From contig JAATGW010000583.1 of NCBI GenBank assembly GCA_015654495.1, positions 1 through 8,837 of the forward strand: DNA of 8,837 bases. The letters run 5' to 3'. Made by a program: the position numbers and the translations under genes. Positions 1-6,941 of the stretch are shown here, one piece after another (within the stretch, counting starts at the first letter, position 1; each line of letters opens with the position of its first letter). The notes under the pieces were generated by a model. It did not search any database. It was not told the origin of the DNA and saw only the letters and a program-made list of their open reading frames with translations. The stretch is from Chitinophagales bacterium. Its GTDB lineage: Bacteria > Bacteroidota > Bacteroidia > Chitinophagales > Chitinophagaceae.

Positions 1-253
1 AGTAACTATTAATCGAGAATACTGGGTATTCTTTAAACTCATCTGCCAAGAGCACCTCAACCAACCTCCCCACCCTCTCCACCAACCTCTCCAGTTCTGC
101 ATAACTAATCCTAAATCCCTCATCATAACGCCCACCCACATACGCTTTCTGCAGCGGCTGCAAAAGCTGTTTATCCTGCTCCGTTTGTTGAGGAAAAATG
201 TCCCGGAGCTGATCTGATACCAGACCTGCATATTTCAAATGTGGATTCCGGCA
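1..253 (-). pseudogene. C-terminal remnant of a HEPN-domain protein, truncated
   Basis: Read on the minus strand, this frame is open from 253 to the window edge (about 84 codons) and contains LKYAGLVSDQLRDIFPQ, then KAYVGGRYDEGFRISYAELE, then a helix rich in Leu, Val and Glu. The order (Ser-Asp-x-Leu helix, 'FPQxTEQD', 'KAYVGGRY', closing helix) resembles the second half of HEPN domains, which often sit beside or are fused to MNT nucleotidyltransferases and include RNases and toxins. That is recall of the family, not a search. The frame has no start codon and is closed upstream by TAA at 256-254, so the N-terminal half with the RX4-6H region is missing or out of frame. A short overlapping minus-strand ORF (323-171) reads FFYLHDSENVRASV, faintly like the 'FxLHQAAE' HEPN helix, so the upstream part may survive in another frame. 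The gene continues past the left edge; its end is not visible. Confidence 0.5.
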
Positions 254-456
254 TTATAACAGAAGCCCGTACATTCTCTGAATCATGCAAATAAAAAAAT
301 CCGATATCCTGATAAGAAATCATAGAACTGCCTGAATTATTTTAATCTGAAATGACAAAGATAAAGCTGCCCTGATCATCACGAGCAGCCTTTCATTTAC
401 TCAAATATCATCTACTCCGAATTATTTATATTTAGTCTGCACCATATTCATTTACC

Positions 457-1443
457 ATGCCTGATAATAAGAATCATCGATTGAGGATCCGATACCTCGA
501 CCAATTACTGAGAAGTCATACCAACCGGACCAGGGAGGAACTCATTGAACGGCTGATCGACAAGATAGGTCTCAGATCGTTATCTGAATCAAGCCTGAAT
601 AAAGATCTCAGATATCTGCGTGATCAGGGTGCTGAGATTGTGATTAAAGACAAAAGGTATTCCTACAAGGATAAAAGTTTCAGTATAGAGAGTCATCCGC
701 TCAATGAAGAGGACCACCTGATGCTCGATTTTGCCATGATGATCCTGAGTGCCTACAAGCATTCCCCGATCTTCACTAAATTCGGATCAACCGTTGAACG
801 CATAGTTACCGGCTCCAGACTCGAAAAATTAAACGGCCAGAATCAACCGGATATAATTCAGACTGAATATAGTCTGAGTAGTCTTGGAATGCAGTGGCTC
901 GAACTCATCTATAAGGCAATTATTGATGAACAGTCCCTGGAAATCATATATCAGAAGTTTGGAAGTCCGCCTCTTGACAGAGTCATCAGTCCATATCTGT
1001 TGAAAGAATACCGCAACCGATGGTACCTGGTGGGATATACAAAAGAAACCCAATATTCCAGTGTGTATGCATTAGATCGTATGCTGAATGTCGTCGGTTC
1101 GGATAAGCCTTACTACAAGGACCCGAAATTCAACAGAGAAGAATACTTCAGGAATAGTCTGGGTGTATTTCATTTTCACAATATCCAACCGGAAAAAGTT
1201 ATTCTTGAATTTTATGCTGACCATATTGATTACATTCAGACGCAGCCGCTGCATACATCACAGAAGTCCGTGCTTAATGCTGAACGCCAATGCCTGAATG
1301 TCGAACTTACTGTCTTTATTACCCCTGAAGTAAAGTCACTGATACTCAGTTATGGCAGCGGAGTTAAAGTGCTGGCTCCGGAAAGCCTGCGGGACTACAT
1401 TCAGTCAGAATCAGCAAAAACCGGTGACCTGTACAAATTGTGA
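457..1443 (+). CDS. WYL-domain transcriptional regulator
   Basis: This 328-residue protein has the layout of WYL-family regulators: a helical, probably winged-helix DNA-binding N-terminus (about 1-75, with SLSESSLNKDLRYLRDQGAE as a likely recognition segment), a linker, a WYL domain around 145-215 and a WCX-type C-terminal extension around 245-320. The signature RNRWYLVGY lies at 186-194, followed by YALDRM at 204-209. In this family the WYL domain senses a ligand, often nucleic acid or nucleotide, and represses or activates neighbouring genes; many members control defence operons (BrxR and CapW types). The start follows an AT-rich leader without Shine-Dalgarno. A TATATTTA at 427-434 is one base off the Bacteroidota -7 consensus TAnnTTTG, which is weak evidence. 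It is the first of five collinear genes, and a 9-bp-arm hairpin follows its stop by 10 nt. Domain call is firm; the regulated genes are inferred. Confidence 0.9.
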   Translation: MPDNKNHRLRIRYLDQLLRSHTNRTREELIERLIDKIGLRSLSESSLNKDLRYLRDQGAEIVIKDKRYSYKDKSFSIESHPLNEEDHLMLDFAMMILSAYKHSPIFTKFGSTVERIVTGSRLEKLNGQNQPDIIQTEYSLSSLGMQWLELIYKAIIDEQSLEIIYQKFGSPPLDRVISPYLLKEYRNRWYLVGYTKETQYSSVYALDRMLNVVGSDKPYYKDPKFNREEYFRNSLGVFHFHNIQPEKVILEFYADHIDYIQTQPLHTSQKSVLNAERQCLNVELTVFITPEVKSLILSYGSGVKVLAPESLRDYIQSESAKTGDLYKL

Positions 1444-1453
1444 AATTAATTTT

Positions 1454-1478
1454 TCCATTGTAAATAGGCTACAATGGA
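1454..1478 (+). repeat. Palindromic element copy 1 (perfect 9-bp arms), possible operator or terminator
   Basis: TCCATTGTA and TACAATGGA are perfect inverted arms around the 7-nt loop AATAGGC, and CTTTT follows. The core ATTGTAAATAGGCTACAAT recurs with few changes at 3186-3204 and 4533-4551. Placed 10 nt after the WYL stop and 91 nt before the next start, it could end WYL transcription, act as an operator for the following gene, or be an RNA hairpin in that gene's leader. Recurrence in spacers where no gene ends with a similar T tract argues against a simple terminator. Confidence 0.7.
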
Positions 1479-1569
1479 CTTTTCGACATTTATGGGAATA
1501 GGTTTCGGACAAAAATCAACCGGTAAAGAAGTTTATAGTTTATCAACCAACCAGTAATCAATTTACAAA

Positions 1570-2229
1570 ATGACAAACGCGTCACACCAGGAATTTTACG
1601 ACACCCTTTTAAAGAAAGCATCAAAGGCCTATGAAGACAGTCCCGCTTCCAAATTTAAAAAGCAACTTCACTACTCTGTTGCCGCAACCCCGATCAGGCC
1701 ATATAAAGGATTGGTTATTGGTATCAATTGGGGCGGTTCAGAGGCCAACCAAAAAGCTCAGGAAACTATGCCGGGTGAAGACGAACTGACTGAGGAAATA
1801 ATAAAAAAAGATTACAAATTTCTGCAAAGGAGCGTGGAAAATCTTGAAAAATATTTTAAACTCCAATTTAATAAAGTAGATTTCAACTATAGCAATATTT
1901 GTTTTTTCAGAACCCACCGCGAAAAAGATCTGACGTTCCAGGACTATAAAAATTCCTTCCCGCTATTTAGAGATTACGTCGAATACCTGAATCCATCATG
2001 GATACTCATTTTTGGAGTAACTGTTGTAAACAGGATAGTGCAAATAGATAGTGAAGCAATAACCGAAAAGAAAGCTATCTACGATGACGAACAAAAATTT
2101 TACGGATACAAAGGATTACTCATCGGAATACCATTTTACTGCGTCCCGCATCCAAATGCAAGGTTGAAAAATAATTCCCGGAACAAAATCTGGGAAAAGA
2201 TGGAAATAAAACTACCAGATACTAAATAG
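1570..2229 (+). CDS. Uracil-DNA glycosylase superfamily-like protein
   Basis: This 219-residue soluble protein shows the motif order of the UDG superfamily: GLVIGINWGG (47-56) in the place of the GxNPG loop, an NICFFRT segment (109-115), LNPSWILIFG (140-149) as a central strand and helix start, and CVPHPNARL (191-199) in the place of the C-terminal HPS loop. In known families these loops bind and hydrolyse the N-glycosidic bond of damaged or deaminated bases in DNA. Here the Pro of the first loop is Trp and the last loop has Asn-Ala instead of Ser-Pro, so activity or substrate may differ. The start ATG follows an AT-rich leader without Shine-Dalgarno. It stands 126 nt after the WYL gene, with palindrome copy 1 in the spacer. 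The fold assignment comes from motif recall only; another Rossmann-like nucleotide-binding enzyme remains possible. Confidence 0.5.
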   Translation: MTNASHQEFYDTLLKKASKAYEDSPASKFKKQLHYSVAATPIRPYKGLVIGINWGGSEANQKAQETMPGEDELTEEIIKKDYKFLQRSVENLEKYFKLQFNKVDFNYSNICFFRTHREKDLTFQDYKNSFPLFRDYVEYLNPSWILIFGVTVVNRIVQIDSEAITEKKAIYDDEQKFYGYKGLLIGIPFYCVPHPNARLKNNSRNKIWEKMEIKLPDTK

Positions 2230-2262
2230 AGCCTGGTGTTTAACATAGAAAATTGATTCAAC

Positions 2263-2281
2263 ATTGTATCCAGGGTAAAAC
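2263..2281 (+). repeat. Possible degenerate copy of the 19-nt palindrome
   Basis: ATTGTATCCAGGGTAAAAC matches copy 1 at 13 of 19 positions, including the left arm ATTGTA and the AGG of the loop, but its right arm is lost so it cannot fold. It lies in the 224-nt spacer before the ATPase gene, the same type of location as the better copies. The resemblance could be chance. Nothing else was recognised in this spacer. Confidence 0.25.
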
Positions 2282-2453
2282 TGATTTATTATATGCAAGG
2301 CCTTTTAACCAAATGCTTTAAACCTCTTGCATTCATATCAGAGTATTTATGAAGTTCTCTCTGAATTTTTAAACGGAGAATGGTCGATGCCAACCTCGCC
2401 GGTAAAACCTCCGAGGTCTAAAAGATCCCGGAGATCTGTTAAACACAACTATC

Positions 2454-3071
2454 ATGGAAAAATATATCATCAATCCATTGGAGATCACTCAGCCCGGGTT
2501 TTCCGAGGAACTGCTTGAAACATTAACTGATCCGCGTTTGCATATAATCAGCGGCGCAAACAAAACCGGAAAAACCGCACTATGTTTTAAGTTGATGCAT
2601 TTGTTTTTTCAACACAGTGCAAAAAATGATGTCAAAAGAATTTATTATCTCTATGGTGATCATACCTGGCGTTACTGGTTCAGGAAGTTTGAAGAAAATG
2701 ATTTTCACTGGCTTGATAGAATTACCCTTATCAGGATGGACCCGCACACTGCATCATTCATCGTCAAGTGTCTGGAGACGGTGCTTAAAGAAAAAAGGCA
2801 TCATCTTTTAATTTTGGACGGCATATATAATTTAAGGCGATACCGGAAGAAAGGTGATTTCAGAAAACTGTTCAAAAAACTGATTCGTCTTTCAGATAAT
2901 TCCGGCATACCGGTAGTTATTACAAAAAGAAGTAGAAAAATGAGATTGACAGATTATAAACTAACCCGCATGAAAAAAGGAAAGCTACCGGTTTCCTGGC
3001 ATATCGACAGACCGGAATACATGGGAAAGGATATTGTGAGGAGAGGAGATGCAAGATTGTTGATTTATTAA
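2454..3071 (+). CDS. Small stand-alone P-loop ATPase, RecA/DnaB-like core
   Basis: This 205-residue protein has a clear Walker A, GANKTGKT at 34-41, and a Walker B strand HHLLILDG at 116-123 with the acidic residue at 122. Between them lies KRIYYLYGDH (61-70), and after Walker B the strand IPVVITKRSR (152-161) would be the next core strand, possibly with a sensor role. The order and spacing suit a RecA/DnaB/KaiC-type core rather than an ABC or AAA+ protein, since no signature motif or lid domain is seen. The protein is small and basic at its C-terminus, and no second domain is visible. ATP binding is well supported; the partner and role are unknown. The chosen start puts about 33 residues before Walker A, normal for the fold, with no Shine-Dalgarno. 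An overlapping frame at 2327-2518 was considered and rejected. Confidence 0.75.
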   Translation: MEKYIINPLEITQPGFSEELLETLTDPRLHIISGANKTGKTALCFKLMHLFFQHSAKNDVKRIYYLYGDHTWRYWFRKFEENDFHWLDRITLIRMDPHTASFIVKCLETVLKEKRHHLLILDGIYNLRRYRKKGDFRKLFKKLIRLSDNSGIPVVITKRSRKMRLTDYKLTRMKKGKLPVSWHIDRPEYMGKDIVRRGDARLLIY

Positions 3072-3185
3072 GTCGAAATTCAGCGTCCATTTTAGCAGAA
3101 TCCTTGTTATTTTGGCTACTGTTCAGTGGAGGCCTTTTTATGTCGGGACTTTGTTCTTTTCTTCAATGCTAAAATAGTTCATCCC

Positions 3186-3204
3186 ATTGCAAATAGGTTA
3201 CAAT
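3186..3204 (+). repeat. Palindromic element copy 2
   Basis: ATTGCAAATAGGTTACAAT matches copy 1 at 17 of 19 positions and keeps the AAATAGG centre. One arm position no longer pairs (C opposite A). It is flanked by CC on the left, as in copy 1, and ends 17 nt before the first possible start of the next gene, where it could overlap the promoter or lie in the leader. Confidence 0.65.
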
Positions 3205-3221
3205 CAAGGTTTTCAATTTTA

Positions 3222-3665
3222 ATGAAAGAACTTCAAATGACTTATTTAACTGACCCTGTTTCTGTTTCTCTTGCTCCTCTCCTTTCCTCTTTCTACCCCG
3301 CTGGTCCACTCTCCCATCTCCTCATGGATAGAAATGGCCGGTCCCGGTTGGGGCTTTACGTGGATAAAAAAAATGACCAGCTAGTACTGATCGGCAAATA
3401 TGCCGGGCAGATTTTCATATTCAACCCGACCTATGATCAATTGGATGGAATGATGAAAAATAAGCTTACGATTCACAAATTACTCAACGCCTGTTTTATC
3501 AGTATGGCTTCGCGCGACCCTCCGGATATTTTCAACTGGTTGTGGCTGAAGTGGTGGATAATCCGGGGTATGAAGGGTTTTCTTAACCAGCAAAAGAAAT
3601 ATGTTCTGTATCCAAACTACTACTATGTTTTTTCAGATTGGTTATTGGCCAACCAACGCCAATAG
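3222..3665 (+). CDS. Hypothetical protein, Trp/Tyr-rich C-terminal half
   Basis: I do not recognise this protein. From the ATG at 3222 it has 147 residues; an ATG at 3237 gives 142 and is equally plausible. The frame is open further upstream to an ATG at 3126, but that start would place palindrome copy 2 inside the coding region. Visible features are a hydrophobic N-terminal stretch rich in Ser, Leu and Pro, a beta-rich middle (RLGLYVDKKNDQLVLIGKY, then QIFIFNP), and an aromatic segment IFNWLWLKWWIIRGMKGF followed by YVLYPNYYYVFSDW. The Trp-rich stretch could be an amphipathic or membrane-surface helix, but no clear signal peptide or transmembrane segment is seen. It ends 33 nt before the ATE-like gene and is in the same frame, so the two are probably co-transcribed. 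Confidence 0.6.
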   Translation: MKELQMTYLTDPVSVSLAPLLSSFYPAGPLSHLLMDRNGRSRLGLYVDKKNDQLVLIGKYAGQIFIFNPTYDQLDGMMKNKLTIHKLLNACFISMASRDPPDIFNWLWLKWWIIRGMKGFLNQQKKYVLYPNYYYVFSDWLLANQRQ

Positions 3666-3698
3666 TCTAATGATGATGAACCTTAAATTCCAACTCTT

Positions 3699-4436
3699 AT
3701 GTTTTATTATGAAAAGCGCACACCGGAGAAACTCGCTGGTCTTGAACTGGATGAATGTCTCGCTCATGGCTGGTTCCGCATGCATCAGACAATTTTTACA
3801 CAATCTCACGAGTATGATATCAATTCAGATAAATTCATTGACCTGCACTGGCTCAGATTTTCAGTAGATGAAATCCGCCGACATGGTTCGCATAAAAAAA
3901 TGAACAAGAGAAACCGAAACTTTACCTGTATCATTGAACACGAACCTGAGATCTCCGCAGAAATGGCGGTACTTTATCAACGATATTTCCAGTGGGTCAG
4001 GCATGATATCCCAAAGACAATTGAAGATGTTCTTTTTCAGTGTAGCAACGATTCTGTCTTCAATACCAAACTGATCAAAATCTATGATCAGAACAGATTA
4101 ATTGCAGCCGGTTTCTTTGATACGGGTGTTAATGCAGCCGCTTCTATTCTTCATTTTTATGACCCGGGATATGCGGATTATAGCCCCGGAAAATATCTGA
4201 TGCTGCAGACAGTTGAATATATGAAATCAAATTCCCTTCAATGGTATTACCCGGGATATTTAATAGCAGGCAATTCAATAATGAACTACAAATTATTTCT
4301 CGGTGAAGAGTGCGCGCAATACTATGATTTCAAAACAGACAGCTGGTTCCCCTACCACCAGGAGATTCTTCATTCTAAATCTTATACGCAGGAGACAACA
4401 GACAAATGGTGCGGGATATACTTTAAAATTACCTGA
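3699..4436 (+). CDS. Arginyl/leucyl-tRNA-protein transferase (ATE/Bpt) homologue
   Basis: This 245-residue protein follows the ATE/Bpt layout. It has an N-terminal ECLAHGWFRMHQTIFT (19-34) like the family's 'LxxGWRRxGxxxF', a basic LHWLRFSV...HKKMNKRNRNF region (49-75), LYQRYFQWVRHD (92-103), then the GNAT-fold C-terminal domain with IAAGFFD (135-141), LHFYDPGYADYSPGKYLML (151-169) and WYYPGYLI (182-189). Family members transfer an amino acid from aminoacyl-tRNA to the N-terminus of target proteins, marking them for degradation by the N-end rule. The Cys-rich motif that normally precedes the 'LRV' strand is missing: TQSHEYD stands there instead, so Fe-S or metal binding by that motif is unlikely. 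I recall similar Cys-free proteins in Bacteroidota. Substrate amino acid and targets cannot be read from sequence. No Shine-Dalgarno is seen; the short spacing to the upstream gene suggests translation from a shared mRNA. Confidence 0.75.
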   Translation: MFYYEKRTPEKLAGLELDECLAHGWFRMHQTIFTQSHEYDINSDKFIDLHWLRFSVDEIRRHGSHKKMNKRNRNFTCIIEHEPEISAEMAVLYQRYFQWVRHDIPKTIEDVLFQCSNDSVFNTKLIKIYDQNRLIAAGFFDTGVNAAASILHFYDPGYADYSPGKYLMLQTVEYMKSNSLQWYYPGYLIAGNSIMNYKLFLGEECAQYYDFKTDSWFPYHQEILHSKSYTQETTDKWCGIYFKIT

Positions 4437-4515
4437 CAGAAAGGCTGTGCTTACGAAACATGAAGAATACTGATTCCGGCTTTACGAAATAGCCAGGTGT
4501 TAAAAGATTCAGAGT

Positions 4516-4545
4516 ACCTATTTATTCCAGGTGTTGTAAATAGGT
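4516..4545 (+). repeat. Inverted repeat overlapping palindrome copy 3
   Basis: ACCTATTTA (4516-4524) and TAAATAGGT (4537-4545) are exact inverted repeats separated by 12 nt. The right arm is the conserved centre of palindrome copy 3, so a second half-site in the opposite direction stands one and a half turns away. Copies 1 and 2 have no such partner. The 9-mer CCAGGTGTT also occurs twice here, at 4493-4501 and 4527-4535. Confidence 0.5.
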
Positions 4546-4551
4546 TGCAAT
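4533..4551 (+). repeat. Palindromic element copy 3
   Basis: GTTGTAAATAGGTTGCAAT keeps the TTGyAAATAGGyTrCAAT core of copies 1 and 2. In RNA the arms still pair through a G-U wobble. It lies 96 nt after the ATE-like gene and 193 nt before the DUF2779 gene, so it is further from the next start than the other copies. Confidence 0.65.
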
Positions 4552-4625
4552 AACGTGATAGAGATTTACATTTAAAGACATAGCCGGTAAGGCGGTAAGA
4601 TTCGGGAAGGAATTTGTGCTGTAAA

Positions 4626-4657
4626 TTGTAGAGACGCGATGCATCGCGCCTCTACAA
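4626..4657. repeat. 32-bp palindrome of the GTAGAGACGCGATGCATCGCG type
   Basis: The left arm TTGTAGAGACGCGATG is followed by its reverse complement with one mismatch (A at 4634 opposite C at 4649). Transcribed from the minus strand the mismatch becomes a G-U pair, so that RNA would fold completely. From memory, near-identical palindromes occur in many intergenic regions of Bacteroidota and cyanobacteria; their role is not settled. Confidence 0.8.
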
Positions 4658-4678
4658 CTAACCATTATCTTCCCGCCG

Positions 4679-4694
4679 TGCCTGCCGGCAGGCA
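4679..4694. repeat. Perfect 16-bp palindrome TGCCTGCCGGCAGGCA
   Basis: The 16 bases are identical on both strands, and GG follows, giving the CCTGCCGGCAGG core I recall as a dispersed intergenic repeat of Bacteroidota. It lies within the composite repeat, 21 nt after the 32-bp palindrome. Confidence 0.8.
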
Positions 4695-4744
4695 GGTGTA
4701 TTCGACCCCGTCCTTACCGTCTTACCGGCAAAAAAATAATCGAT

Positions 4745-6777
4745 ATGGCTTACTTCACCAAATCAAAATTCCGCCTCGCCCTCGAATGCCCCACAGGCCT
4801 GTACTACGGCACGAATAAGAAATTATATGCAGATCAAAATCTCGAAGATAGTTTCCTGCAGGCGCTCGCAGAAGGCGGTTACCAGGTAGGTGAGCTCGCG
4901 AAGTATTTGTTCTGTGAAGATCCAGTGGCTGAGGATATTACAATTGATATACTCGGTTATGAAGAATCCCTGACGGCGACACAACAAAAACGAAACCTGC
5001 CCGGGAAAAATGTACTTGCAGAAGCCGCATTTTGTTACCAGAATTTTTTTGTTCGTTGCGATCTGATCGTGGAAGAAGGTGACCGGATTGATTTGTACGA
5101 AGTGAAAGCAAAATCCTGGGATGAGGATGTGGAATTTCTGAATGAAGTAAAGAAAGGACCTGAAAAAGGAGCGATCAAATTGAATAAAGGCTGGAAGAAT
5201 TATCTATATGATGTTGTCTTTCAGAAATGGGTGATAGAAAAATCAAATCCGGGAAAGAAAGTGCGGGCGCATTTGATACTTGCAGATAAAACGAAAGCTG
5301 CGCAAGTGAATGGCTTGAATCAATTGTTTCGCATTGGACAGGATGCGAATAAAAGAACCCGGATATCGGTGCAGCCGGGTATAAAAGCAAAGGACCTGGG
5401 TGAGATTCCCCTGAAAGTTTTGTCTGTTGAAGAAGAGTATGCATTCATCTTGAATAACCCTGTCGATATTGAGTTGCCCGATACTTATGGCTTTGAGGAT
5501 TTACTGTACTTTCTCGATGCGCGCCTGCAGGCCAATGAAATCATCTGGTCGGGTGTAGGTAAGAAATGCCGTGACTGTCAGTTTGTAAATACCGGTTATC
5601 CGGAGGGGTTAGCCAGTGGTTTCCACGAATGCTGGAAGCATGAAAAGGGATTTACCGATGCAGATTTCCAAAGGCCACTGGTACTGGAATTATGGGGCGG
5701 AAAGGCCGGCGCAAAATCGATTGTGAACGAGCTGATACAAAAGGATAGAATTTTTTTGGCGGACGTGGACACCGCTGATTTTGCTTCAAAGAATTGGATT
5801 GATCCTGGTGGTGACCGGCTTGATGCTACGCAGCGCCGGTCTATTCAAATTATGAAATCGCGTAACAACGACTATGTTCCACACCTGGAAATGGATGGAC
5901 TCCGTCGTTTGTTTGATGAACTCCCGCGCCATATCATTTTATTGATTTCGAAACCACGGCAGTAGCCCTACCCTTTCACCAGGGTCGCAAGCCCTATGAA
6001 GCCATCGCTTTTCAGTATTCCTATCATCTCATGGATGAAAAAGGAAAAATCCGCCACCAGGATCAGTTCCTGTCTTTTGATCGCGGTGTATTTCCAAACT
6101 ATGCATTTCTTCGATCCCTTCGCAATGCGCTCGAAGGAAAACCCGGAACCATTTTCCGGTATCATGATCATGAGAACAATTATCTTAATCACCTGCATAA
6201 ACAACTCTTCGTTGAATCGTTACAGGAAATACCCAATAAATTCGAGCTCATGCATTTTATAGAAAGCATAGCCACACCTACTTCATCCAACGCGAGCAAA
6301 TGGGAATGCGCCAATCCTATGCAGGATCTGTATAAGATGATAACGGAACATTTTTACAGTCTGCACGCCCGCGGCTCAAATTCAATCAAGGCCGTTCTCC
6401 CGGCCGTGATCCGTAGTTCGGATTATATCCGTGAAAAATACAGTCGGCCGGTGTATGGCACTCCCGAAATTCCGAGTCTGAATTTCCCTGTTCCACATAT
6501 CTGGATCCGTGAAGACAAAGATTTCAATCCTTACAATACCTTGAGCTCACTACCCGGCATACCTAACGATCTGGATCTTGACTTGAATGAATCCATCGAC
6601 CTGGAAGTAAAAGACGGTGGCGCCGCTATGATGGCTTTTGCTAAATTGCAGTTCACGGAAATGCCAGAAGCCGAGCGGACCTTATATCGCGATGCGTTGT
6701 TACGGTATTGTGAGTTGGATACGATGGCAATGGTGATGGTGTGGGAATATTGGGGAAGGGAGTTGGGGAGATGGTGA
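4745..6777 (+). pseudogene. DUF2779 protein: Cas4-like Fe-S nuclease fused to DEDD exonuclease, split by a frameshift
   Basis: Two frames together encode one protein of about 677 residues. The first (from 4745) has the PD-(D/E)XK core RCDLIVEEGDRIDLYEVKAK (D106, E119, K121) and four cysteines, C15, C275, C278 and C296, spaced as in Cas4/AddB-type nucleases that hold a 4Fe-4S cluster. The second frame, open from about 5920 to 6777, carries the DUF2779 RNase H-like domain: YHFIDFET (exo I), TIFRYHDHENNYL (exo II region) and RYCELDTMAMVMVWEYW (exo III of DEDDy type). The join lies between 5920 and 5931. Restoring one C in CGCCATAT gives ELPR-PYHFIDFET, as expected for the family. As written, the first frame stops at 5965 (406 residues) after a meaningless IILLISKPRQ tail. 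No slippery heptamer is seen, so mutation or sequencing error is more likely than recoding. Role: presumed DNA processing or repair; substrate unknown. Confidence 0.85.
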
Positions 6778-6868
6778 GAATCACTGAAAAAAAGAATTGA
6801 TAGATCGTTGTCTAAGAATTAGAACTTTTCGAATGAGTACTCCCACCTACTAATGACTTAATTTAATG

Positions 6869-6887
6869 ATCATTTTTGAAAAATGAT
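6869..6887. repeat. AT-rich inverted repeat after the DUF2779 gene
   Basis: ATCATTTTT and AAAAATGAT are perfect arms around a single G, 92 nt after the DUF2779 stop. As RNA it would fold as a weak A-U stem. It could be a protein-binding site or a poor terminator; there is no following T tract on the plus strand. The remaining sequence from 6778 to 6941 holds nothing I recognise. Confidence 0.35.
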
Positions 6888-6941
6888 TCACTTCTTATAA
6901 CTTAAGATATTTCTTTGAACTATTTTCTACATTCTGATAGT

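Larger units (their letters stand above)
4583..4729. repeat. MITE-like composite repeat with 17-bp inverted ends
   Basis: GCCGGTAAGGCGGTAAG (4583-4599) and CTTACCGTCTTACCGGC (4713-4729) are inverted copies with one mismatch, and each is itself a doubled CGGTAAG unit. They enclose two independent palindromes (4626-4657 and 4679-4694). The result is a 147-bp nested inverted-repeat structure without coding capacity, of the kind produced by non-autonomous mobile elements or REP/BIME units. No target-site duplication is evident: the outer flanks read ACATA and AAAAA. It fills most of the spacer before the DUF2779 gene and ends 15 nt before its start, so a transcript would carry a strong hairpin close to the start codon. 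Confidence 0.65.

Noticed and set aside
364..392. GCTGC/GCAGC inverted repeat as a terminator or operator upstream of the WYL gene
   Set aside because: Short stem with a bulge and a long loop, no T tract on the expected strand, and no recurrence in the window.
829..1254. Minus-strand frames inside the WYL gene
   Set aside because: They are antisense shadows without recognisable motifs, lying within a well-supported gene.
2423..2437. AGATCCCGGAGATCT inverted repeat before the ATPase gene
   Set aside because: Five-base arms only, expected by chance, and not repeated elsewhere.
2327..2518. 63-codon plus-strand frame overlapping the start of the ATPase gene
   Set aside because: Its second half is the ATPase N-terminus read in another frame and the first half is low-complexity basic sequence with no motif.
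3663..3698. Fusion of the unknown protein and the ATE-like gene, since they share a frame across TAG and TAA
   Set aside because: The ATE-like part starts at the normal N-terminus of its family and the upstream protein has no resemblance to any ATE region.
1454..4551. CRISPR array formed by the repeated 19-nt element
   Set aside because: Copies are more than 1 kb apart with genes between them; there are no regular spacers.
5920..5965. Programmed -1 frameshifting joining the two DUF2779 halves
   Set aside because: No X_XXY_YYZ slippery heptamer is seen in the overlap; a single missing C explains the break more simply.
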